A DNA stretch of 36,980 nt from NCBI GenBank assembly GCA_903931835.1, contig CAIZEE010000611.1, positions 1 to 36,980 on the forward strand, given 5' to 3'. Each line of letters opens with the position of its first letter. Position 1 is the first letter of the stretch. The translations under genes and the position numbers were made by a program. Below, piece by piece: positions 17,551-26,072 of the stretch. Under the pieces are notes generated by a model, which had not been told where the DNA came from, ran no database searches, and was given only the letters and a program-made list of their open reading frames with translations. Origin of the DNA: an uncultured Elstera sp. (lineage in GTDB: Bacteria; Pseudomonadota; Alphaproteobacteria; Elsterales; Elsteraceae).

Positions 17551-18837
17551 TTATTCCGCCGGCGCCAGCCGGTGTGCCGCAGCGGCGCCAGGCGGATTGA
17601 TGGCCAGCGCCAGGGCAGCAGCACCTATGCAAATCCCACCCGAGATCATGAAGGCGGCCTGGTAATCGCCCAACCCGTTGCGGAGCGCACCGGCCGCCAA
17701 TGCGGCAACGGACGCTCCAAGCTGATGGCCGCAAGCGATCCAGCCGAACACCATGCCGACCTTCTCGCGTCCCAGCACATTGGCCGCCAGCCGGACGGTG
17801 GGCGGCACGGTGGCGATCCAGTCCAGGCCATAGATGACGGCAAACAACGGCAGGCCCCAGATGCTGTCGGTGAAGGCGAAGGGCAGATACAGCAGCGACA
17901 AACCCCGCAAACCGTAATACCAGGCGAGCAGGCGGCGATTATCCAACCGGTCGGACAGCCAGCCTGATCCGGTCGTGCCGAAGAAATCCAGAACGCCGAT
18001 CGCCGCCAGCAGCCCTGCCGCCTTGGTTTCGGTGATGCCGCTTTCCACACAGGCCGAAATCAAATGGGTCCCGATCAAGCCGTTTGTGCTGGCGCCGCAA
18101 ACCGCGAACGTGCCGAAGAGTAGCCAGAAATCCCGGCTGCGCGAAACCTGGCGCAGCGTCAGCAAGGGGGCAAGCAGCGGGTTGCCGGTGGCGATCGGGG
18201 GCACCTCGATCGTCGTGGCGCCGAAGGGCTGCAGGCCGATATCCTGGGGGCGGTTACGCATGAGGAGGGCGACGACGGGTAGGACGAGTGCTGTCGTCCC
18301 GGCAACCGTCAATGCGGCTCCCCGCCAGCCATAAATGCCAATCACCTCCGCCAACATGGGCAGGAAGACCAATTGGCCAGTCGCGGTGCTGGTGGTCAGG
18401 ATGCCGGTGACGAGACCTCGCCGTTCGGTAAACCAGCGATTGGCAACCAAGGCGGCCAGCGAATTCGCCACCATGCCGCTGCCAACCCCAATAACCACAC
18501 CCCAGACCAGAAAGAATTGCCACAGCGTGGCGACCAGCGGCGCAGCCGCCACCCCGCTACACAGAACGACAAGGGCCAAGCTTACGACCCGACGCAGACC
18601 ATAGCGGTCGACCAGGGCAGCGGAAAACGGTCCGACCAGGCCGAACAGCAGGATGTTGACGGAGATCACCGCGGAAATCTGCGCCCGGTTCCAGCCGAAC
18701 TCGTGCTCTAGCGGCACGATCATCACGGACGGCGTCGCGCGCACACCCGCTGCGGCGATCAGCGCCAGGAACGTCACGGCAACGATAATCCAGCCGTAAT
18801 GCAGGCGCCCTTGCGCCATCCGGGTCGGAGAAAACAC
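17551..18837 (-). CDS. MFS transporter (monocarboxylate/oxalate-formate antiporter-like)
   Basis: The 428-residue protein has about 12 hydrophobic membrane segments. The motifs HYGWIIVAVTFLALIAAAG at the start, the loop DRYGLRR after helix 2 and GSGWLSDRLDNRR in the middle are typical of the MFS group that includes oxalate/formate and monocarboxylate carriers. It starts from GTG at 18837, two bases after the DUF1194 gene stop, so it is probably translated from the same transcript as the pentapeptide-repeat and DUF1194 genes. An ATG six codons later is an alternative start. The substrate is unknown. The stop lies four bases from the convergent GT41 gene. Confidence 0.9.
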   Translation of the reverse strand: MFSPTRMAQGRLHYGWIIVAVTFLALIAAAGVRATPSVMIVPLEHEFGWNRAQISAVISVNILLFGLVGPFSAALVDRYGLRRVVSLALVVLCSGVAAAPLVATLWQFFLVWGVVIGVGSGMVANSLAALVANRWFTERRGLVTGILTTSTATGQLVFLPMLAEVIGIYGWRGAALTVAGTTALVLPVVALLMRNRPQDIGLQPFGATTIEVPPIATGNPLLAPLLTLRQVSRSRDFWLLFGTFAVCGASTNGLIGTHLISACVESGITETKAAGLLAAIGVLDFFGTTGSGWLSDRLDNRRLLAWYYGLRGLSLLYLPFAFTDSIWGLPLFAVIYGLDWIATVPPTVRLAANVLGREKVGMVFGWIACGHQLGASVAALAAGALRNGLGDYQAAFMISGGICIGAAALALAINPPGAAAAHRLAPAE

Positions 18838-18839
18838 GA

Positions 18840-19562
18840 TCAGCGGTCGCCTTGGTTGAGGTCGATCGGGGGCGGTTCGGCCGAACTGATTTCGGTAACG
18901 AATTTGTGGCGCATGGCGTTCGCGATATCGTTGAACCCTGCGGCCGGCAGAACGAAAGCACCGGCGCCGGCAATAACATGGTTGGTGTACCAGGCCTCCA
19001 GCGTCGTCGCCTCGTCGCCTTCGAGGATCGGCAGGCCGTTTACGATGGCGCCGCTTGCCGCAAGTTCAGCGCCGACAGTCTCAACCGGTTTGGCCGGATT
19101 GCAATTGTCATGGCCATCGCCCGATACGTCGATAACGACGCGATCTGCCGGCACCGGCATCTGCGCCAGCAATTTGTCAGCGATCTGGCGCATCGCCACC
19201 GACATGCAGGTGAATTGATCGCCGTTGCGTGGCGCCGCCCGGATTTTGGCCGCAAACTGGGCAATATCGGCCGGGCTGCTCAGCAAGGTCCAGGGGATGG
19301 TGACATTGGACTTGGTCGACCATTCGACCAATATCACCTCCATGGATTGGTGGGCGCCACCCAATATCGCGTGCTCAACCTCCGGCGTTTCCAGTGCTGC
19401 GGCGATCCCCTCCATCTGCAAGACGTAGCGCTTGCCGTCGACCGAGCCTGAAACGTCAACGGCCAGGACGAGAGCGATATCTGCGCGCTCATCGCGCGCG
19501 GCGGCGGGGCCGATAACCGAAGCCAAAGCCGCTAGCGCGACGAAGATCTGCCAATGCTTCAT
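18840..19562 (-). CDS. DUF1194 (von Willebrand factor A-like) secreted protein
   Basis: The 240-residue protein begins with a signal peptide (MKHWQIFVALAALASVIGPAAA). A VWA-like domain follows, with the metal-ion-dependent adhesion site DVSGS at 36-40 and a second acidic block VIDVSGDGHDN. This is the DUF1194 pattern, common in alphaproteobacteria and without an assigned function. The ATG overlaps the stop of the pentapeptide-repeat gene by four bases, and the MFS gene follows after two bases. A periplasmic protein-binding role is inferred from the domain only. Confidence 0.88.
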   Translation of the reverse strand: MKHWQIFVALAALASVIGPAAARDERADIALVLAVDVSGSVDGKRYVLQMEGIAAALETPEVEHAILGGAHQSMEVILVEWSTKSNVTIPWTLLSSPADIAQFAAKIRAAPRNGDQFTCMSVAMRQIADKLLAQMPVPADRVVIDVSGDGHDNCNPAKPVETVGAELAASGAIVNGLPILEGDEATTLEAWYTNHVIAGAGAFVLPAAGFNDIANAMRHKFVTEISSAEPPPIDLNQGDR

Positions 19563-20341
19563 GGCAGTCCCTTAGCCTTGGTCAGGCCCTCGGCACCGGA
19601 CAGGTTGATGCCCTTCATGCTGGCGCCGGTCAGATCGGCATCGGTCAGGTCGGCATCGCTGAAATTGGCATTATCGAGCTTGGCCCCGGTAAATTTGGTC
19701 GAGTCCAGGACGCTGTGATTGAGATCAGCACCGGCGAGATTCGCTTGGCTGAGGTCGGCCATCTCCAACACCATCCGAGCGAGCTTGGCATTTGGCAGAT
19801 TGGCATGCATCAGTTGCACCCCCGTCAGATCGGTGCGCGCCGGCCCATGCAGCCGATTGCGTCCTCCGTCGAACTCGGCACCGGTGAAATCGGCGCCGAT
19901 CATATTCGACCAGCACAATTTGGCGAGGATATGGGCGTTGCGAAAGATGGCGCCTTCAAAATTCGGCGCTTCACTCGGAATCGCGGTAAGAGTTGAGAAG
20001 GCGGCGGGCAGATACATGGTCGTTTCGGTCAAGTCGGCATGTGAAAAATTGGCGCGGATAATGGTGACCCGGCTCAGATTGGCGTGGGTCAAATTCGCAT
20101 GGGACAGATTGGCGCCGGTCAGATCGACACCGAACATATTGGCGCCGACCAGCTTTGCCCCTTTGAAGTCGATACCGCTCAGATCGAGTTCGGTCATATC
20201 GAATCCGGAGAAATCGGCCGGATGGTCGGGCGTCGCCTTCGCCAGCGCCTCAACGATCTGGCGAATGGTGACGGGCGCCGCGTAAGACGGGGCGCAGAGA
20301 GCGATGCTCAGCAGGGCGAGCAGGGTCAGTCGAATAAGCAT
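19559..20341 (-). CDS. Secreted pentapeptide-repeat protein
   Basis: The 260-residue protein has a signal peptide (MLIRLTLLALLSIALCAPSYAA). Two long runs of A(D/N)LXX-type pentapeptide repeats follow, for example GANMFGVDLTGANLSHANLTHANLS-like stretches and the C-terminal ANFSDADLTDADLTGASM. These repeats form a right-handed quadrilateral beta-helix. An interrupted segment around residues 110-150 separates the runs. The domain alone does not give a function; the cytosolic gyrase-mimic role of Qnr-like proteins is unlikely because of the export signal. It is first in an operon with the DUF1194 and MFS genes. Confidence 0.88.
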   Translation of the reverse strand: MLIRLTLLALLSIALCAPSYAAPVTIRQIVEALAKATPDHPADFSGFDMTELDLSGIDFKGAKLVGANMFGVDLTGANLSHANLTHANLSRVTIIRANFSHADLTETTMYLPAAFSTLTAIPSEAPNFEGAIFRNAHILAKLCWSNMIGADFTGAEFDGGRNRLHGPARTDLTGVQLMHANLPNAKLARMVLEMADLSQANLAGADLNHSVLDSTKFTGAKLDNANFSDADLTDADLTGASMKGINLSGAEGLTKAKGLP

Positions 20342-20462
20342 TCCTTATCGTGGCGTGCCGCGCGTCGCGGGGCAACGATCTTCGTTAACATGGGGCGGTC
20401 GAGCGGCTATCGACTCCGTGGTAACGTGGCACCAGAACAACACAAAGCGGCGGTGAGGCGTC

Positions 20463-21023
20463 ATGGGCACGGTCGATCAGGCAATCCAGACCTTCGAGCG
20501 CAATATCGAGGCGGCGACCGGTCGCTCTGTTGCGCAATGGGGCGATCTCATCCGGGCGGAGGCGCTGGAGAAACACGGCCAGATTGTCGCCTGGCTGAAA
20601 TCGGCGCACGGGCTTTCGCATGGCCATGCCAACCACGTTGCCAAGCATGCGTTGCAGGCGGCAGCTCCCCGCTCATCCGACGATCCTGTGGCGCATCTCT
20701 TTGAGGGCGACAAGGCCAGCCTTCGCCCGCTTTATCACCGCCTGGTCGACGTGGCGCTCGATCTCGGCGCTGATGTCGAGATCGCACCGAAAAAGGCCAA
20801 TGTCAGCATCCGTCGGCGCAAGCAATTCGCGCTGATCCAGCCGAGCACCAAGACGCGGCTCGATCTCGGTCTGATCCTGGTTGGTGTCGAGCCCAAGGGA
20901 AGGCTTGAGGCATCGGGCAGTTTCAACGCCATGTTCACCCATCGCGTGAAACTGACGAAACTGGACGATGTCGACGACGAAATCGAAGCCTGGCTGAAGC
21001 AGGCTTATGAGGGAGCTGCCTGA
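20463..21023 (+). CDS. DUF4287/DUF5655 domain protein
   Basis: The 186-residue protein joins two small domains. DUF4287 spans about residues 1-65 (TFERNIEAATGRSVAQWGDL, then ALEKHGQIVAWLKSAHGLSHGHAN). DUF5655 covers about residues 75-180 (PLYHRLVDVALDLGADVEIAPKKANVSIRRRKQF-type segment). The combination is frequent in bacteria but uncharacterised. There is no signal peptide or membrane helix, so it is cytosolic. GTGAGG lies just before the ATG. Its 3' end overlaps the convergent CPBP gene by 19 bases. No function is assigned. Confidence 0.88.
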   Translation: MGTVDQAIQTFERNIEAATGRSVAQWGDLIRAEALEKHGQIVAWLKSAHGLSHGHANHVAKHALQAAAPRSSDDPVAHLFEGDKASLRPLYHRLVDVALDLGADVEIAPKKANVSIRRRKQFALIQPSTKTRLDLGLILVGVEPKGRLEASGSFNAMFTHRVKLTKLDDVDDEIEAWLKQAYEGAA

Positions 21024-21907
21024 GCTCGGCCGCGCACCAGGGCTGGGCCATAAGTGACGGCCAGCATCAGCGCGAAGGTTGCTGTCAGGCCGATAACATC
21101 AATCCAGTCGGCGCGGGGCGCCGGCGGCAGGCGCATCAGCGACGGCCAGTAATGCCGTGGGCCATTCAAGCCGAACACGACCGCGATCATGACGTTGAGG
21201 GCGGTGTGCAGCCCCATCGCGCGCTCCAGCCGTCGATCAATCAGCCGCACCAGCGAACAGCCGAGACCGAGTAGGAATATCTGCGCGGTTCCGGCGGCGT
21301 GGTAGAAATGGATAAGCGCGAAGGCGGCGGAGCTGCCAATCACGCCGATTGCGGTGGGCAGGACGCCGCGCAAAGGCACCAGGGCGGCAATGCGCGTGGT
21401 CAGATAGCCGCGAAAGATCATCTCTTCCGCTGGTGCCTGGATCAGGAAGGTCGAGGCGACAAGGCAGAGTGTGTCGAATCCTGGCGTAAGGCGGGCGACC
21501 AGCGGCGTTCGCAAGCCGGCGAACGACAGCGCTACCCGGACGATCGTCATCGCGACGACCCAGACCGCAAAACCACGCATGAACAGGGAGAAGCGGAAGC
21601 GCCGGTCAGGGGACAGTAGTTCGGCAAAAGACCGCCGTTCGAGCAGGCGAACCCCCAGCCACAATACGATCAGCGTCAGCCCGACTGCGATGTTGTTGGC
21701 GCCAAAATCCCAAAGCGGGTCGTAGATGCGAAACGCGTCTACGGTCATGCCGTCCAGCTTGGCGAGCACGATTGGCACGGCGAACTGAAACCAGCTGAAG
21801 CTGAACCACAAGACGCCGCATATCCCGGCGAGCCTGGCCGATTCCCGCACCCAGCCGAGCACGCCCCCCTCGGCCGCCGTGCCGGCCCGCCATTCGTAAT
21901 CCGCCAT
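21005..21907 (-). CDS. CPBP-family intramembrane metalloprotease
   Basis: The 300-residue integral membrane protein has about eight hydrophobic segments and the CPBP (Abi/CAAX-like) motifs. These are PAEEMIFRGYL (EExxxR), FALIHFYHA (FxxxH) and a later helix with LHTALNVMIAVVF (HxxxN-like). Characterised relatives are glutamic-type intramembrane proteases such as Rce1; bacterial substrates are mostly unknown. The gene stands alone downstream of a decayed VOC gene and overlaps the 3' end of the DUF4287 gene. There is no bacteriocin locus to suggest an immunity role. Confidence 0.88.
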   Translation of the reverse strand: MADYEWRAGTAAEGGVLGWVRESARLAGICGVLWFSFSWFQFAVPIVLAKLDGMTVDAFRIYDPLWDFGANNIAVGLTLIVLWLGVRLLERRSFAELLSPDRRFRFSLFMRGFAVWVVAMTIVRVALSFAGLRTPLVARLTPGFDTLCLVASTFLIQAPAEEMIFRGYLTTRIAALVPLRGVLPTAIGVIGSSAAFALIHFYHAAGTAQIFLLGLGCSLVRLIDRRLERAMGLHTALNVMIAVVFGLNGPRHYWPSLMRLPPAPRADWIDVIGLTATFALMLAVTYGPALVRGRAQAAPS

Positions 21908-21918
21908 GATAAGTCACC

Positions 21919-22140
21919 CTAGCGCGGCGGCGCCCGGATGGCCTCATCTTTAACGCGTTGTTGCGCCCACGATACCAGCGAAATCATGCCGCCCTGGGTG
22001 TCTTTCCACTGGACGATCCACTGTCCGCCCGGCACCTGCATCGGCCCGTTTACGATCTGGCCGGCGGCATCGGTAACGCGTGAAGCCGCAGCGCCGATCG
22101 CCCCGACCTTGTGGTAGAAACCCCAATAGGCCCCTAACCA
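21919..22140 (-). pseudogene. C-terminal remnant of a two-domain VOC (glyoxalase-like) gene
   Basis: An open frame of about 73 codons without any start lies between two genes. It reads WGFYHKVGAIGAAASRV, then GPMQVPGGQWIVQWKDTQGG and MISLVSWAQQ before a TAG. This matches the last beta-alpha-beta unit of two-domain VOC proteins (pattern WGFYxxVxDIDAA...GPxEVPGGxxIxxxxDPQGA). Upstream the frame is closed by a TAG at 22141-22143, and the N-terminal three quarters of the expected protein are absent, replaced by the intact short VOC gene. It is best explained as a deletion remnant. Confidence 0.7.
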
Positions 22141-22499
22141 CTAGACAGCACGAAACTATTGCCGTCGGGGTCACGGAACTTGGCGAAGGTACCCCAGGGC
22201 TGCTTTTCCGGCAGTCCCTCGAAGACGACGCCTTTCGCGGTCATCTGCTTATAGGTGTATTCAACGTTGTCGCAGGCAAACGAGCCGTTGAAGAACGTGC
22301 CGATCCGCTCCTCATGGCCCGGCGGCGTGAATAGAACAATGCACGTATCGGCACCCTTGATGCCAAGCTCGATCCACCGTTTGCCCGGTCCCATCGGCTG
22401 GTCCGTCAGAACTTTGAAGCCTACCTTGTTGGTCCAGAAATCAACCGCTGCATCCTGATCGCTGGTTGGGATCGAAGCAAATTTCAGCTTTGTGATCAT
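22134..22499 (-). CDS. VOC-family (glyoxalase/bleomycin-resistance-like) protein
   Basis: The 121-residue single-domain VOC protein begins MITKLKFASIPTSDQDAAVD and ends FAKFRDPDGNSFVLSSG, the standard span of the fold. Features include FWTNKVGFKVLTDQ after the first strand and RDPDGN near the last. The metal-site pattern is not that of true glyoxalase I, so it is more like a PhnB/antibiotic-binding or uncharacterised member. The ATG at 22499 has GGAGG five bases upstream, which rules out the GTG two codons earlier. It ends seven bases inside the end of the VOC remnant and is divergent from the HTH gene. Confidence 0.88.
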   Translation of the reverse strand: MITKLKFASIPTSDQDAAVDFWTNKVGFKVLTDQPMGPGKRWIELGIKGADTCIVLFTPPGHEERIGTFFNGSFACDNVEYTYKQMTAKGVVFEGLPEKQPWGTFAKFRDPDGNSFVLSSG

Positions 22500-22573
22500 C
22501 TGCACCTCCGAGCTTTCGATCTTTCTAGGATAGGAGGTTGACGGACGGTAGTTGCGATCTCAATGCTATAGTA

Positions 22574-22873
22574 ATGAACGACACCGTCACGCTCGACCGT
22601 TATATCCTCGATACGCTCATGGCCGATCTGGTCGAGCATGACCGACGGCCATCGGCCTTTCTGGTTCTGCTGGCGATCTGGTCGTCTGGCGAGGGCGATC
22701 GCGTAGCGTTGAGTTATCAAGACCTCGCCTGGAAGACGGGCTTATCGAAACGCGCCGCGCAGATGGCGGTCGCTCATCTGGCTCAGCGGGGGCTTATCGA
22801 AGTGACGAAGACCGGCCCGACTGACCCGCCGCGCTACAAGCCGATGACGCCCTGGCGGCGCTGGCAGAAGTAG
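22574..22873 (+). CDS. Small helix-turn-helix protein
   Basis: The 99-residue protein contains a winged-helix-like core, VALSYQDLAWKTGLSKRAAQMAVAHL followed by QRGLIEVTK, resembling the HTH found in plasmid replication-initiator and helix-turn-helix_36-like proteins. The N-terminal RPSAFLVLLAIWSSGEGD packs as the first helix of such domains. The start is the ATG at 22574; the ribosome site is weak. It is probably a transcription regulator, possibly of the divergent VOC gene 74 bases away, but no operator was identified. Confidence 0.72.
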   Translation: MNDTVTLDRYILDTLMADLVEHDRRPSAFLVLLAIWSSGEGDRVALSYQDLAWKTGLSKRAAQMAVAHLAQRGLIEVTKTGPTDPPRYKPMTPWRRWQK

Positions 22874-22912
22874 CCGTGATATCCGTCGGTTGGTTACGTC
22901 GTCTATCGATCG

Positions 22913-23668
22913 CTACTGGGCGACCGTGTAGGATTCCAGTTCGCTCGAATAGCGTGAGGTTAGTACTTCGTTGGAGCCGTAATATTCTTCGACGCTCTTA
23001 ACCCAGCGTTTCACCTCAGGCACATACCAGAATGCCTTGTATGTGCGTCCAGTGCCGATCGTGGCTTGAACCTTGTTTGCTTGAACAATGGCCGTTGCCC
23101 CCTGACCATCCGCGCGGGTAGTTGATGCCGTCGATACAGCGGGCGCGTTTTCGGCTGTCCATTGCCCGTCGGACTCAATCTTCAGTGCGTTGAATGTGCC
23201 GGCCGGAACGGTCACTTGTTCCCAGCCCGTTACGACAAATTTCGAGTGAAAAATTTCGTATTTATGCTCTCTGTTGGGGTTGTCCTCCCGGTAGTCGATG
23301 ACCCAATTTTTCCCCTCGCTAAGCGGGAATGCCAGCGGCCTGTTGACGACTTTGTCTACGCCGTTGACGCTTCGGGATCTGCTCCAATCCGATCCCACTA
23401 ATTGTTCTTTCGGTGGCAGGTTCGATCCGAGTGTTCTGGTAGCCATCAGAATGCCGCCGGCGGAGACTCGCACGACCGTTGATTCATCCTCGCTCGGATG
23501 TCCGACGCCATTGACTTCATGGTTGTTTTTGTAGAGCCAGCGGTCCTGGGCGTGAACCAATGGCGCCGTCACATCTCCGGCAAGCACCGGCAGGGCGACC
23601 AGTGCGCTGAGCACAGCTCCAAGAAGACTGAGTCTACTCACACCGAAGCGTCGCCGACCTGCTGCCAT
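22913..23668 (-). CDS. Secreted protein of unknown function
   Basis: The 251-residue protein has a basic N-terminus, then a hydrophobic signal segment (LSLLGAVLSALVALPVLAG) with likely cleavage near residue 32. The mature part is rich in beta-type sequence and includes WEQVTVPAGTFNALKIES, a motif common in outer-membrane or periplasmic lipoprotein-like families, and KAFWYVPEVKRWVKS. That combination resembles DUF3108-like or uncharacterised secreted domains, but no firm family is recognised. The ATG at 23668 has GAGGG eight bases upstream and is favoured over an upstream TTG. It is separated by about 130 bases from the ABC permease gene. Confidence 0.7.
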   Translation of the reverse strand: MAAGRRRFGVSRLSLLGAVLSALVALPVLAGDVTAPLVHAQDRWLYKNNHEVNGVGHPSEDESTVVRVSAGGILMATRTLGSNLPPKEQLVGSDWSRSRSVNGVDKVVNRPLAFPLSEGKNWVIDYREDNPNREHKYEIFHSKFVVTGWEQVTVPAGTFNALKIESDGQWTAENAPAVSTASTTRADGQGATAIVQANKVQATIGTGRTYKAFWYVPEVKRWVKSVEEYYGSNEVLTSRYSSELESYTVAQ

Positions 23669-23795
23669 CAAAGTCACCCTCGTCAAAACAAATCCACATC
23701 TATGGGCCTATACAACGAGAAGTTTATTTGAGACGCAGCCTCATCGCAATATGCCGACCGCTATAGATTGGCGTGCGGGATGTGGACGAGGTCCG

Positions 23796-24605
23796 TCAGT
23801 CCCGTACCCGCCGCCATGGCGATGTCGCGCGGTGGCGCCAGGGCGTGGCGACATACTCGATCACCAGCAGGGTGACGAAGGATCCGACGCCGATCAGGGT
23901 CATCAGCAGCATCGCGCCGTAAACACCCGGCGTGTTCATCTGGGCGTTGGCGGAGAGCAGATAGGTGCCGAGCCCCATTCGCGACGAGGCGGTCCATTCG
24001 CCGATCACTGCACCGGTAACGGCGTAGGATGCCCCGATCTTGAGTCCGGAGAAAAGCGGGCCGAGGCAGGCCGGCAGCTTGACGATCAGGAATGTGCGCA
24101 GCCGTGTGCCGCCGAGCAGCCTAGCCAAGTTGATCTGATCCTGATCGACCTGCGCCAAGCCATCCATGACATTGACCACAACCGGGAAAAACACGATCCA
24201 GCCGACGACGATCAGCTTCGGCGTCATGCCGAAGCCGAAAATGATCACCAGCGGGGCCGCGATACCGACGATCGGAATTGCCTGTGAGGTTACCAACGCC
24301 GGATAGATGAGGCGGCCCATCAACGGCAACTGCGACATGAAGACGGCGAGCAGGAAGCCGACTGCGGCGCCGATAATGTAGCCGCTGACAGTCTCCTTGA
24401 AGGTCTGCCACAGGAGTTCGCGGACCATTGGGCCGTTATTGAACAGCATCTCGATGGTCGCGGCCGGCGTCGGCACGACGAAGCGCGGCACCTCGAACAT
24501 CACGACCGCCCCTTGCCACAGCACGCCGATTAGCAACAGGGCGACGATCCAGAAACAGATCTGGGCGATGACCGGATGGCGGATGATAGCCTTCGATAGG
24601 GTCAT
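23796..24605 (-). CDS. ABC transporter permease (NitT/TauT-type)
   Basis: The 269-residue permease has about six membrane helices and the EAA-type cytoplasmic loop VNVMDGLAQVDQDQINLARLLGGTRLRTFLIVKLPACLGPLFSGLK in segments typical of the SsuC/TauC/ThiX group. It would form the membrane channel for the binding protein and ATPase encoded upstream. AGGAG overlaps the stop of the ATPase gene and serves as its ribosome site. It is the last gene of the seven-gene minus-strand operon. The substrate is unknown; relatives carry sulfonates, taurine, nitrate, or pyrimidine and thiamin precursors. Confidence 0.92.
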   Translation of the reverse strand: MTLSKAIIRHPVIAQICFWIVALLLIGVLWQGAVVMFEVPRFVVPTPAATIEMLFNNGPMVRELLWQTFKETVSGYIIGAAVGFLLAVFMSQLPLMGRLIYPALVTSQAIPIVGIAAPLVIIFGFGMTPKLIVVGWIVFFPVVVNVMDGLAQVDQDQINLARLLGGTRLRTFLIVKLPACLGPLFSGLKIGASYAVTGAVIGEWTASSRMGLGTYLLSANAQMNTPGVYGAMLLMTLIGVGSFVTLLVIEYVATPWRHRATSPWRRVRD

Positions 24606-24620
24606 GTCGCGGTCACTCTC

Positions 24621-25370
24621 CTAATCATAGAGCAGCTTCAGCACATCGGCCTTCAACGCCATGAAGGGCGCGGATGCCATGCAGTCCACCTCTCTCGGGC
24701 GTGTCAGATTGACGTCGAGGATACGCGCGATCCGCCCCGGGCGGGGCAGCATGACGACGACGCGGTCGGCCAGGAACAGCGCTTCGTCAATGTCATGCGT
24801 CACGAACAGGATGGTGCGTTTCGTCTCGCCCCATACCTGCAGCAGCCAGCGCTGCATGGTGAAGCGTGTCTGGCTGTCGAGCGCGCCGAACGGTTCGTCG
24901 AGCAGCATCACCTCGCGCCCCGCCGCGATCGTGCGCATCAGCGCCACGCGCTGGCGCATGCCGCCCGACAGAGCGCTCGGATAGTGATTTAGGTAACCGC
25001 CGAGGCCGTAATGCGTCGCCAGCGCCGCCGCCTTGTCCTTGTCCGCTCGTGTCGCACCCCGCGTCAGCGATGCGCCGAGCACGATATTGTCGAGCGCCGT
25101 CCGCCAGGGCAGCAGCAAATCCTTCTGCAGCATGTAGCCGACCTGTCCCGGCTTGCCGATGACATCCTCAGCCCCAAGTCTGATCGAGCCGCTATCGACC
25201 TTGAGCAGGCCTGAAACGGCGTTGAACAGCGTGCTCTTGCCGCAGCCCGATGCGCCTAGCAGACAGACAAATTCACCCTCGGCTATATCGAGGTTGATAC
25301 CGTCCAGCACCTGATTATCACCGAAGCGATGGGACAGGTTGGTGATCGATAGTTTCGGGTGGGAGTTCAG
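24621..25370 (-). CDS. ABC transporter ATP-binding protein (NitT/TauT-type)
   Basis: The ATPase of the importer has Walker A GASGCGKST (39-47), Q-loop LQKDLLLPW, signature LSGGMRQ (134-140), Walker B VMLLDEP (154-160) and the switch His in FVTHDIDEALFLAD. The first canonical start, GTG at 25310, would cut off the first beta strands of the ATPase fold. The frame is open further upstream and encodes the expected KLSITNLSHRFGDNQVLDGI. The only plausible start there is CTG at 25368-25370. It overlaps the upstream stop as CTGA and has GAGG five bases before it. The boundary given uses that start (249 residues). Confidence 0.85.
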   Translation of the reverse strand: MNSHPKLSITNLSHRFGDNQVLDGINLDIAEGEFVCLLGASGCGKSTLFNAVSGLLKVDSGSIRLGAEDVIGKPGQVGYMLQKDLLLPWRTALDNIVLGASLTRGATRADKDKAAALATHYGLGGYLNHYPSALSGGMRQRVALMRTIAAGREVMLLDEPFGALDSQTRFTMQRWLLQVWGETKRTILFVTHDIDEALFLADRVVVMLPRPGRIARILDVNLTRPREVDCMASAPFMALKADVLKLLYD

Positions 25371-26068
25371 AGCATCCTCACAGCGCCGTCATCGAAATAA
25401 TACACCTCTTCCAACTTGACCGCGTAGCGGCTGCCCGGCCGGGCGATATGCGGCTCAAAAGTGAAATAGGACACGCTGCCGAGCGTTCGATCGTTCTTGC
25501 CGTCCATCAGGATGAAATCGGCCGGTTCCTTTTCCAGGCTGTGCCCGTAATTGTCGAGCAGGTCGAGATTCTCGAACCCGGCATCCTGAACCAGCGCGTT
25601 CATTTCGCGGTAAATCTCGGCGAAAGTCGTGGTCGGCGTGACGCGTTTGACGAAGGCGGCATGCAGCATCGCCTCCAGCGCCATGCCGGCCGCCTGTTCC
25701 TCGCCCGCCTGTTCCGCCGTCACCAATTTCCCGCGTTTCAGGAAATACGACCGGGCGCAGTCGCCCAGGCAATCGCCGATGCGCGGGCCGACATCGATGG
25801 TAATCATCTCGTCCTCGCCGAACGGGATCTCGGCCGGCTTGTAGCGATGGTCGAACACCGAATCGCGTAACCGATCGCCGGCCAATACAAAGGCCGGCGT
25901 ATTGCCCCAATAGCCCGATGCGCCATGGGCCAGCATCAAACGGTGGCATTCCTGGTGCAGCAGCGCCTCCGTGGCGCCCGGCACGATATAGCGCGTGATT
26001 TCGGCCAGAACCGACCGGGCGATGTCCTGCGCGGCCTTGAATGTCTCGAGTTTAGTGGGGACGGTCAT
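25367..26068 (-). CDS. M24-family metallopeptidase-fold enzyme (Xaa-Pro peptidase/creatinase-like)
   Basis: The 233-residue protein has the pita-bread fold of the M24 family without the N-terminal domain. All five metal ligands are identifiable: Asp92 and Asp103 (ITIDVGPRIGDCLGDCAR), His176 (NYGHSLEK), Glu205 (YFTFEPHI) and Glu220 or Glu221 (KLEEVYYF). Family members cleave N-terminal residues or, as in creatinase, C-N bonds. It lies between the binding-protein and ATPase genes of an importer, so it probably acts on the imported compound or a conjugate. The ATG follows four bases after the upstream stop, with AGGTAA as ribosome site. Confidence 0.88.
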   Translation of the reverse strand: MTVPTKLETFKAAQDIARSVLAEITRYIVPGATEALLHQECHRLMLAHGASGYWGNTPAFVLAGDRLRDSVFDHRYKPAEIPFGEDEMITIDVGPRIGDCLGDCARSYFLKRGKLVTAEQAGEEQAAGMALEAMLHAAFVKRVTPTTTFAEIYREMNALVQDAGFENLDLLDNYGHSLEKEPADFILMDGKNDRTLGSVSYFTFEPHIARPGSRYAVKLEEVYYFDDGAVRML

Positions 26069-26072
26069 GGCG

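Noticed and set aside
21005-21907. CPBP protease as a bacteriocin immunity gene
   Set aside because: No bacteriocin precursor, transporter or regulator lies near it.
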